Assembly (NCBI GenBank): GCA_003255065.1
Contig: QAOA01000289.1
Span: 729,805-793,804 of the forward strand
Reading direction: 5' to 3'
DNA length: 64,000 bases
From: Cercis canadensis
Taxonomy: Eukaryota; Streptophyta; Magnoliopsida; Fabales; Fabaceae
Shown here one piece after another: positions 37,828-48,300 of the stretch (positions are counted from its first letter, which is position 1; every line of letters begins with the position of its first letter). The position numbers and the translations under genes were made by a program. Under the pieces are notes generated by a model. That model was given only the letters and a program-made list of their open reading frames with translations, had not been told where the DNA came from and ran no database searches.

Positions 37828-39685
37828 ATGTCGGACGAGGAGCACCAGTTCGATTCTCACGCCGACGCTGGAGCGTCCAAGACCTACCCTCAGCAAGCTG
37901 GTGCCATTCGCAAGAATGGCTACATCGTCATCAAGGCCAGGCCCTGCAAGGTTTTTCCCTTTCATTTTCTTCTTTCTCTGAATTGCATTCCCTGCTCGAT
38001 TTCCATTTATCATGATATCATATTATTTTTTGTGCCATCTTTCGGAGGCTGTGTTGGATTACAATGTTTCTATTTTGGTGGTGGTGACTTTTTACATGAT
38101 TTCGTGAATATTTTACTTCCTGTTGATTTCCTTCTTCCAAAACAAACACCAGAAATTGATGAATTAGTTGTTCTTATAATTTCTTATTTCAAATGATTTG
38201 TAGATAAGCTTTAATTAGGATTTATTTGCCAATTTTTTAACATGCCTCCATTATTGTGTAATTTGTGTTGTTAATCTTTGGAGTATGATAGAAAACCTAA
38301 TATCAATGAAAAAAAAAAAATCCAAACCTGAGATCAATAACTTGATTGTGTTAAGGGGAGATTATTATTGTGTGTGAAGGTGTGATCGTCCTACTACTCA
38401 TTACGGTGGCATATATACATATAAAAAAAAACTCTCATCTTTTTCAAATTCGTAATGCTAGGCGATGGTTGTGATAAACTAATTGCTTTCAAGACCTTAG
38501 GGTGTAGCTTTACATTATCCCATTCCCCCTCCTTCCACAGTCTTGGAGGGCACGTGTTGCAGAGTTTAGCATATCTAATATATATGCAAGTAGTGTGCAT
38601 GTTATTATTAATGAATTTACATCACATGGAAAAGAAAAACTTGCTGAATCTATATTTTTTGCATTTCTCGTGGGCATGCTTATCATATTCTCATGTGGAG
38701 AGACCTTAAAAACCTTCTCCTGTAATGTGGACAGAGGTTTATTATATACAGGTTATAGTTTCCCCATATGGCGTCAGTTTCTTGATGCTACTGACCATGT
38801 ATTTTTAGTTTATGTTATGCTATTTGTTTGTTATTATAATCTCAGATAATCAGTTTATTAAACTTCATATATTCACACGGCTTTTTCTTATCTTTAACAG
38901 GTTGTGGAAGTTTCTACTTCAAAAACAGGCAAGCACGGACATGCAAAGTGCCACTTTGTAGCAATTGATATTTTCAATGGGAAGAAACTTGAGGATATCG
39001 TTCCTTCATCCCACAACTGTGATGTAATCTTCAATTTTGAATTTGTTTGACATGCATGTAGTTTTTTTGCCTGCAATGCGTTTGCAATTCATCATTGATT
39101 TTTTGCAGGTTCCACATGTCAATCGTACTGACTATCAGCTTATTGATATCTCTGAAGATGGTTTTGTAAGTTATCATCTACTTCCAACTCTTATGTGAAG
39201 GAATGCTCTGAAGTTTTAGTTTCTCAAGCTGATTAATCATAACCTTGATTCATCTTGTATACATAATTTCAACTCAAAGTACTAAAAGTCTAAAACAAAC
39301 ACATGAATAACATCAAAATGGGGATATAGATTAGTATTATAATTACTGAGAGTAGCAAAACATTCTTAGCCAATTGGAGTGAATTTCTTGTAGGTGAGTC
39401 TTTTGACTGAAAATGGAAACACCAAGGATGATCTGAGGCTTCCCACTGATGATAATCTGCTTGCCCAGGTATCTTGTTATTTGAAAGCTGCTTTCTTTGC
39501 TGGATGTGTTTTAATTGTAGTGAAGGTATTATGTTGCTTATTTGTGCCCGTTGATTAATTTAGTGTATTTCTCTGTTTAGATTAAAGATGGATTTGATAA
39601 CGGAAAAGATCTTGTGGTTACCGTCATGTCTGCAATGGGAGAAGAGCAGATCTGTGCCCTGAAGGACATTGGTCCTAAAAACTAA
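37828..39685 (+). CDS. ELF5A: eukaryotic translation initiation factor 5A
   Basis: eIF5A binds the ribosome E site and relieves stalling during elongation and termination; it works only after a lysine is converted to hypusine. Five exons: 37828-37950, 38901-39023, 39109-39165, 39394-39468 and 39581-39685, giving 160 residues, the usual plant length. All exon junctions are phase 0 with GT-AG borders. The start ATG 37828 opens [15 protein letters not shown]. The N-terminal SH3-like domain holds the hypusine loop [11 protein letters not shown] with Lys52 as the modified residue. The C-terminal OB-fold domain follows ([28 protein letters not shown]) and ends in LKDIGPKN. The first intron is long (950 bases), as is common in highly expressed plant translation genes. 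The gene is intact. Confidence 0.98.
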
Positions 39686-40206
39686 GATGATGCTATGGCT
39701 CTAGCTATAGCTGATAGCGTACTACTTCTTGTGTTGCCAACGAGAAGTCTTTTTTTCCTTCTGATGCATGTCTGCACAATAATGTTTTTCTTAAGATGGA
39801 AAGTAGCTTGTACTTGAAACTCATCAAGCTTAGGATAGGAATACTGGAACGGAAAACAGGTTGAGCTGCTGTCCCTTAATCATGGGAAGATACAATCTTG
39901 GCAGGATGGAATTCCTATATATGTCACTACATCTTTTCCCTTCATTATACTTCTTTCATAAAGTATGTCCTTGGTGTCGTTTGGTTCCGCTATTGTGCGT
40001 TTAACAGATGATATATAAGCAAAGATAAACTTGGGGACGTGGATAGTTTCATTGAAGAATGCCCAGAGCACTTGGTGAACCGTGAATGTTTAAAAGCTTT
40101 GATATGAACTATGAAGGACGAACAAGTACTTGTTTTGTCATACAATTTATTCAGATGACGGTGTATACATTTCACTAGTCATTACGATTTTATATAAATT
40201 ACACAT
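39686..40206. other. eIF5A 3' region, no other gene
   Basis: Presumed 3' untranslated region of eIF5A and the spacer before the truncated permease copy. Short frames here do not look coding. Confidence 0.5.
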
Positions 40207-40339
40207 GGGGCTCAACAACCATGAAATAAATGTGTGTTCTACGTCACTATAGATCGATGAACATTTAACCATAGATGCACAACTGGGAAGAGGATAAGAA
40301 AGAAGAGAGAAAATGGAATCTAGGAAGATGTTGATGTTG

Positions 40340-40675
40340 CTACGATGATTTTTGACCCATAGAACTGCCATATACATATGATCCGAACCCCCAAAAGGTA
40401 AGGACTAGGGAGAGGATCTTGAAACCGCTCATTGGGTCATGTAACAATATAACAGCCGCAATGATCCACTTGCTCTGCCCACCATTAGCATAATAAACAC
40501 GAGAAAGAATGCTGGAAGCAGGGAATGCCACAAGCATTGCCATAACGCTGAGAAGAAGAAGAATCCAATAGGGAATTGGCTTTCTTTTGTATGCTTCCAA
40601 AGCAGTGGCCTTAAAGATTGAAATCTGACCCCAGAAGGAAACTGGAGGAGTTGGAGTTGATGATTCAGCCTCCAT
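40340..40675 (-). pseudogene. internally deleted PUP5-like copy (111 codons)
   Basis: A second, shortened version of the permease at 40802-41874. It reads MEAESSTPTPPVSFWG to GGQSKWI and then jumps directly to AAVILLHDPMSGFKILSL and the normal C-terminus. Compared with the full copy, 729 bases (243 codons, in frame) are missing between AATG at 40922-40925 and AATG at 41651-41654. The break lies in that shared AATG. Only the first and last membrane segments remain, so it could not transport. The copy stops at its ATG, where the single N at 40676 begins; the upstream exon is absent. It is either an assembly artefact from a divergent haplotype or a real deleted duplicate. Confidence 0.8.
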
Positions 40676-40801
40676 NGGGGCTCAACAACCATGAAATAAT
40701 TGTGTGTCCTACGTCACTATAGATCGATGAACATTTAACCATAGATGCACAACTGGCAAGAGGATAAGAAAGAAGAGAGAAAATGGAATCTGTTGATGTT
40801 G

Positions 40802-42909
40802 CTACGATGATTTTTGACCCATAGAACTGCCATATACATATAATCCGAACCCCCAAAAGGTAAGGACTAGGGAGAGGATCTTGAAACCGCTCATTGGGTC
40901 ATGTAACACTATAACAGCCGCAATGCTTGTGATGGGTGTTCTTACTGCATTAAGTACACCTGCTAGCACAGTGGAAACCAAGAAAAGCACAGCAGTACCT
41001 CCAAGCACCCCAAGCTGAAAAGTGATTGCACCCCATATAAGAACAAGATAATAAGCAACTCTACCCCCTTTGAAAGTTCTAGCCTCAGATGCCATTCCTT
41101 GAAAATCTTTATTTATAATGACCCCTATAGTGGTAAATAGAAAGGCAAATAAAGAAACCATGACTTGTTGTTCCAAAACAACATGGAAGGATCTTCTTTG
41201 TAGTAACTTCACAAAAACCAGTTCTGAGAGAGCAAAAATAAGCCCATGAAGAGCTGAACCCAGAATGTCCCATATGAATCCCATTCTGTATTGTCCTTCA
41301 CTTACATTGTCATATCTGTCTGAACTTGAATCCAAGGCAATGATGGTCACTCCAGCAGTTATAATCACAATAGCATTTATTATTGAAGCATTGATTTTGT
41401 TCTTCACAAGAAGATATCCAAATAGTGCAGAAAACACAAGGGATGATGATGCCAGAAGAGAAGCTGTTGAAGCTGGGAGGTAAGCATAGGCATAAGCATA
41501 CATGAGATTGTCAGCAGCACTTAAGAAACCCAGGAAAATGTAAGATAGAGTGAGTGGTAAGTTGAGAGGAGTAGGAGAGGTTTTAGAAACCAGATATGTA
41601 GGAACAAGTATCAAAGCAGTTAGAGGCCACCCAGCAACTGCCACCCAAGAAATGATCCACTTGCTCTGTCCACCATTAGCATAATAAACACGAGAAAGAA
41701 TGCTGGAAGCAGGAAATGCCACAAGCATTGCCATAACGCTGAGAAGAAGAAGAATCCAATAGGGAATTGGCTTTCTTTTGTATGCTTCCAAAGCAGTGGC
41801 CTTAAAGATTGAAATCTGACCCCAGAAGGAAACTGGAGGAGTTGGAATTGATGATTCAGCCTCCATAGCTTCTCCTGATATAAGAAACAACACAGACAGC
41901 AACACCTGCTAATTAGATGTTGGCAGAAATAAAAGAACACAGCTTTGGTATGCTTTAAACATGAGCAATTTTTGTTTTAAAGGTAAGGGGAGAGATAGAG
42001 ATAGAGAGAGTTTCATTAATGGAACACAAAAAGTTGAAGTACTTAAGATTAAACATAACTTGCAACTGGAATAGGGAAAAAAATTAATTGACCCTGCAGC
42101 AACATGTACCAAGTGTACTAAGACTTGAGATAGCAGCTTCACCAAATCATCAAACAATGTAATGCCTAACTCCTTCTCTGTGGAAATAAAATTTGCTAAA
42201 ACAAGTAACCTCTGCAATGTCTTGTTGAAAACAAGATTCCATTCCACCTTTTGAACTGTTTGGGATGATTTTATCTTGTGTTGATATTAATTGAAGGAAG
42301 ATCTAAACAGAATTGGGAAAAGATAAGGAGGACAATTCCTGAAGTTTCCACACAGCTAAAGTGAATATGTTAGAATTGGACACTCTTGTACTTCCCTACT
42401 TTCCTCCTCGTTTTTACTCAAAGTACCCAGATAACAAAATGGAAGAATTAACAGAATTCATATTGTAATTCAGTGAAAAGAATTTCCATATATATTTTTA
42501 GAAAGACCAATAACACGGAAAATTGTTCCAGAAAAATAAGATTAACCCAATGAATTCTGCATCTGTATACAATTTCCAAATAGTAAACTTTCTGCAAGCC
42601 CCTATTAAATGAAATAGCAAAGAAGTATAAAGGTCCTAACTTGTAATTCTAGATTCATGTTCTGCAAAAGGGCATTAAATTCATATGCACCACACTGAAT
42701 TCTCACTATCATCCTGTTTGTATAGAAACCAGAATACTAACGTGGAAACAGAAACATGAGCTTACAATCAGAAGGGAACTCATACAAAACCAGTAGTTAG
42801 TATCAGATTACCCCATAAATTAAGTAATCCTAAAAAATTGAACTAGAAAAGTAGTAAAAAAATAATTGGAGAAGAGCTGAAGCTGACCTGATTCAAGCAG
42901 TGGTTCCAT
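40802..42909 (-). CDS. PUP5: purine permease, PUP5-like
   Basis: Plant purine permeases are proton-coupled carriers of adenine, cytokinins and related bases in the plasma membrane or tonoplast, within the drug/metabolite transporter superfamily. Two exons on the minus strand: 42888-42909 (22 bases) and 40802-41874, giving 364 residues with about ten membrane segments (for example IPYWILLLLSVMAMLVAF, PLTLSYIFLGFLSAADNLMY, ASLLASSSLVFSALFGYLL and FKILSLVLTFWGFGLYVYGS). The short exon starts at ATG 42909-42907 (MEPLLESG) and joins in frame through TCAG|GTCAGC and ATATCAG|GAGAAG. Translation could instead begin at the second Met (MEAESSIP, 41866). It is closest to Arabidopsis PUP5 (At2g24220) as I recall it, the neighbour of the LRR kinase At2g24230 there. 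Substrate is not known from sequence. Confidence 0.9.
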
Positions 42910-45033
42910 GAGGAGAATGGCAGCAGCAGAAAAGGGGTTTAAGTCGCTGTAGGAAAGATCATCCGTTGACGCAATTGGGTTTCATTATATATAATACCAT
43001 GTTTGACTGTTTGATTTTTCTGGGTTTATGGTTGCCAGGCAGCAAGTAGAACTGCACAACACAACGAGGTAGGTGTGATTGGTGGAACGCTTAGCTGAGA
43101 CCATCTATTATTGCATGTTTGGTTTAATTCTGGGATTTTCAAGAATCGCTTTTGCTAAAAAAGTAACTTAACTTTTTCAACAACACCAACCCGCAATATA
43201 ATTACTTAACGGCATTTGGCAAACGGGTTCCATAAAAGTTGTATTAGAATTAAATATGGAGATAGAACATTTTTATGAAATATTATCTAATATTTTTATA
43301 AATATTTAAGATCAATCAAATATATTTATAATATTTCTAAAAATCATAATTCTTAAAAAATATGATTCCTAAGAACAAAAAAATATTTTGTCTACCAAAC
43401 ACTTCCCAAAAAATCTAATTAAAAAAAAATGAAGTTTTAGTTCTCAGAATTCTTTCATATTCATAATTAAAAATTTTAGCTCTATTTATTTATTGATCAA
43501 AAGACTTTAACTTTATGTGGGCAAAAATATTCTTAAATTTCTTTTTACTAAACTAAATATATTACAATTTTAAATATCTCTTGACATTACAATAATTCTA
43601 ATAAAAAATAAAGTTAAAAGTGAGTGATTATATATATAAATTTGATGAAAAAATATTTCATAAAGTTTACCGTACAACAAAATTAGATTAGTTTGATAAT
43701 GGATAGTGATTTAATGGTCTCATTTCATTTTCCTCATTACTAGTTTGTTGAATTCTTTCCTTATTCATCTTAGTTTTGAAAAAGATATCAGTGGACACTA
43801 CTCAATAAAGCTATGTGCATGTGCCACTTACCCTCTACGAAATGCAATGAGTTTCCTAGAACAAGGTCTGAAATGAATCGAACACATTTCCATGTGCTGG
43901 GAAGAGTGTGGCTGAAGAGTATGATCTGTTTGAGCTTAAAAGGAAACTATTTCTCTTTATCTGGAAAAAGGTACTCAGTGCTGCCAGAAAAATCTGTCCT
44001 CCACTTTGCTGGCTCATTTGAAGTTTGAAGACGTTTCACAATAAAAATCTGCTCTAAACTCTAATATGATTCTTTTGACTAAGGCCGATTTTACTGTTTT
44101 ATATTCACTGCATATCTTACTCAGTAAATATCTATCTGTAAGTGACATTAAATTCTCAGATAAAAGAATACTGATTTTTCTATTCAGATAGAATCTGCCT
44201 TTAGAGCACTTGCATCAAAGACTCAATCTTTTGACTGCTTTTATTCTCCTTCCACGGTATGGTGGGTTTCAAATTGTGCTCTGCCTCCTCAAAGAAAGCA
44301 GAAATAGTTGACCCAAGCTCATAAATATGCTCCTCATAAGCAATATTATAGAAAACTCTATCTAGAAATTTTTTTTTTATTATTATTTGAAATGACACTT
44401 GGCTAACCTTACTCAAAATATTGATTAATCTTTTACCGAATAATTCCACCCAAAAAATGCCAACAAAATAAAAATTAGAAAAAAATCTTTTTGGACTCAC
44501 TAAAATATAGTAGCTCAAAGTTCATGACAATGGAAGTGGACTAATCTTTGAGAGTGGAACTCAATGCTTATAAGATTCTTTCACTCTTGACTTGATCATG
44601 CTACTTTTGTTCAAGAAGAGTTATTATTTGTCTTTTTTTTTTTTAAAAAAAAATTATTATAATTGATTTAAATAGTGCATGTATGGGTTGGTTGATGTCT
44701 TCTCATAATCACATAATTTTTAAAAATAAATATACGTTTAAACAAATTCTAATATTAAACCAAAGATATTATTGAATCCAATTCAACCAACTACCACTAT
44801 GCTATTTCTGGCTATCATGTATGGGGATGGCATGGCAGGCCTTCATGTGGGCTAAGGCTATTTCTATTTGCAGACCAAACCCAAAACCAAAAACCAATGT
44901 TTATTAGGGTTTAGAATTAAAAAGCATAAAGTGAAAGTGAGTGGAGATTCTATTTTTGTTATTGCATTGCCAATGGCATTAATGGTCCCAAAAATAAAAC
45001 CATAGAAAATGAGAAAACGGCTCACTGTGTCTG
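42910..45033. other. divergent intergenic region between PUP5 and WRKY32
   Basis: AT-rich sequence, with the PUP5 leader at the left end. The short frames at 43813-44028 and 44201-44518 show no recognisable protein. Confidence 0.5.
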
Positions 45034-45293
45034 AGTCAAAGAACCAGTAAGATGAGGACACATACGCCGTTAATGAAACCGTCAATTCAAAACAAGCAAC
45101 AGCGACCCCGGTAGCTATAGTAACGGAGAAATGGACGGCGTCTGTTACCTTGTAGAAGAACCACCTGAGTCAATGCCAGTCAAAGACACATATACCCAAC
45201 TCGTCGCTTTAAAGCAACTCCGCACTCTCTCTCTTATAATCTCTGCCGGTTCGTGAAATCCGTAACACGTTTCGATTTCGGACACTATAAAAA
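45034..45293 (+). promoter_or_regulatory. putative WRKY32 promoter: three W-boxes and a TATA-like box
   Basis: AGTCAA (reverse complement TTGACT, the W-box core) occurs at 45034-45039, 45168-45173 and 45178-45183. CTATAAAAAAAGC sits at 45285-45297, about 65 bases before the ATG. WRKY proteins bind W-boxes, so self- or cross-regulation is possible. This is inference. Confidence 0.45.
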
Positions 45294-45354
45294 AAGCGCC
45301 CCTCACTGTTCGAAACTTTACTCTCTGCTAGAACTAGAAGAGTATCTATCAGCC

Positions 45355-48300
45355 ATGGCTGACAACGACGAGAGCTTCAAAGCTCTCGGAGTCGGAAAAC
45401 CAAAGCTGCACGAGAGAGAAGAAACGGGAGAATCAGAATCAGAAGGTGACGATGAAAATGAAGAAGATGACCAAGAGGAACAGAAACGAGATAGTGAAGT
45501 GCCACCTAGCGAGTCGCAGCAGGGCGAGTTACTGAGTTCTAAACCTTCAGGAGAAGCGGAGCCGAGAAATTCTAATTTGGAAACCCTAGCGGTGCCTTCT
45601 TCGCTTGTATCCGCGTTGAACGATCAGTGTGCCGGTAGGCCCGAGTTTCAGTTACTGTCCTTTTTTTAGGATGAAAATTTGTGTGTTTTAGTTTCTTTTT
45701 TCTCTGAGGATAGTGAATTTTGTGGTTGATGCTACAGATTTGCAGGCCAGCTCTACTACGCAGACGGAAGGCAAAGCCGAAAGTAAGGTTAGGATATTTA
45801 TTTTTTGAAAATTTCTGTCATAAATTTCATTTCTTGTTTATGTGGTCGTTTTAATTATTTGTGTTCTGTTTTCACTTTCTGCGGGCAATCTCTGTTTGAA
45901 ATTTTATCTGCTTGAATTTGTGAATTTTGTTTTAAAGTTTAGGGTGTAGTTAGAAATGGGAAGGTCCAGATTAAACATTTGGAAGCAAAATATCTACGTG
46001 AATGCATATGTTAGAACAGGCGAATATCATCTGATAGTTACTCTGCTTGTTCACTCCACTGCAATTATTATGATGTTAAGATAAAGGTATTCTAGTAGTC
46101 GAGTTTTGGTCGTTTTTATGAATTCTTGCATGTAGATTCAGTGAAGTATAATATCTCTGTTTTACACATGGGGTTTTGTCAGACTCTGACGCGCAGGTGT
46201 CCTCTTTTTCTTTTTGTTTTTAACTCTGCAGGATTAAACTTTTGAATGCATACTCTAAAAACAACCTGTCAAATATAAATTTATGCTTTACGCATTAGAA
46301 CTTCAGAATGAGCGCTAGCTAGTACATTACAATGAAAACTGGGTTAAGACTTGGAAACTCATATTCTAAACAAAGCCTTCTTGGGCCTTTTAGCCCTAAC
46401 CTGTTTCCAGTTTTTTGGTCCAAAAACGTAAATAAATTCTGAGAATCTATGTCATAAGCTCAGAATAGAATTCAATTCCAACCTGGTAGACATACTAATG
46501 GACTGGTCCCATAAAGATGAGGAAAAGGGTTTCATTGAAGTTAAAAAAATGAGAAGCAGTATCCAGACGCCAAAAATAATGGTCTATTCCAAAGGGACAA
46601 AGCACCATGGGTGTCTTGGAACACTTTCCTATTTCTTGTTGTGTGTTCTGAACTTCAAAGCTGGTATTTTATATACTGATGAAGCATCTTACTGTGAGTA
46701 GTCAGAGAATTACAGTTAAGAGACAATAAGCTTAATTTGGTTTATATGGCTTCTAATCTCAATTCACCCATGCATGCATCAATTGGTACAGGCTCACATG
46801 TTATTGCAATTCTACCAAACAAATTTTCTTAAATTCACAGTAACATATGGCAGTTGGAATTCAATGTGTAGTAAGCATTTACGCTTCTGATTGCTTTCTT
46901 GATCAACCATCCAACCTAATAGAATATAACAGTTATACTTAAGTCAAGCATCACAAAATTGAATGTTCCATACATGTAACTACTTGTATTTGGTTTCTTT
47001 TGCACTAAAGTGGGCCATTTCATGGGTTAACCTTTCTCAGGAGAGAGCTAGACCTTCTGATAAGGAAAATATCACAAGAGAAGCAGTCCAGGCAGCTCAT
47101 ACTCAGACAGAAAATCAACCTCAGGTGTCAGCCTGTCCAACTTCATTGTCTGAACTGTCACCAACTTCTGTTACACAATCTTTATCGTCTGCTCCTAGTC
47201 CAACTGTACCAGACCAAAGACTGTCACCTCTGAAGGTTAATAACGTTGGTGTGCTGGAAGTAGATAAGAAAAATCCTTCTGGTGGTAAAACCTTATCTGC
47301 TGTTTCTGTTGCAAGGACATCTGCATCTGATGGATACAACTGGCGGAAGTATGGTCAGAAACAAGTGAAGAGTCCTACAGGTTCTCGAAGCTATTACAGA
47401 TGTACTCATTCAGACTGTTGTGCTAAGAAGATTGAATGCTGTGACCATTCAGGTCATGTGGTAGAGATTGTTTATAAAAGTCAACACAGCCATGATCCAC
47501 CACGGAAGACTAACTCCACTAGAGAAAGTAAGTTTGCATCATCCAATGAACCTGCTGTAGAAAACATTGTTCCAGAGCATCCCATCAGAATACTCAGTGA
47601 TTCAAATCCATCCCCTCCTTCAAAAGAACCTCCACAAGAAGCTCCACTCAGTGCTGAAAAGAAACGACAAAACTCATCTGATCTTGGTGAGAATGGTAAA
47701 GTTATTTTGAAGGAGGAGCATGTTAATGAGCCAGAGCAGAAAAAAAGGCAAGTGCATGTGAATTTGTTTTCTTTTAAAAAAGGTTAGGCATTAGTACCTT
47801 TTCCTTCTCATTGTTGGAAGGATTGTTAGCATATGGTTTAATGTTCTCTTGTCTAATTTGATAACCAGAATGAAGAAAGGTGACATAACATACCCAGATT
47901 CTCCTGTGAAACCTGGAAAGAAACCTAAGTTTGTTGTGCATGCAGCGGGGGATGTGGGGATATCAGGTGATGGATACCGCTGGCGCAAGTATGGGCAGAA
48001 AATGGTGAAGGGGAATCCTCATCCAAGGTGCACGTCTATATCTTTCTAACTTTCTTTTCCTTTTCTTCTTTTTTCATGTTTTGTGGATTTCATATTTTTG
48101 ACTTGACAATTCTGTATCTCTAAACAAAGATGCTCAGAGTTGAATTGCATTTAGATATAACTGGTGTTTAAAATTTTGATAAAATTAGAGAATCAGATGA
48201 ACAGTTGCGATATGTATTTATTTGCTTTATAAACAGGTTGAAGAAAGACAAAGATATGTGCAAGTATCTTTCTGAATTTGAAGCTAATCCCCCCGCCTCC

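Noticed and set aside
41867..41905. In-frame extension upstream of MEAESSIP in PUP5
   Set aside because: It begins at GTG, not ATG, and an acceptor at 41875 with a matching 22-base first exon explains the true start better.
45253..45354. In-frame N-terminal extension of WRKY32
   Set aside because: It starts at a non-ATG codon and includes the TATA-like sequence; ATG 45355 has a strong context and family-like N-terminus.
46498..46701. A 67-codon frame inside WRKY32 intron 2
   Set aside because: It lies wholly in an intron whose borders are well supported and has no known protein features.
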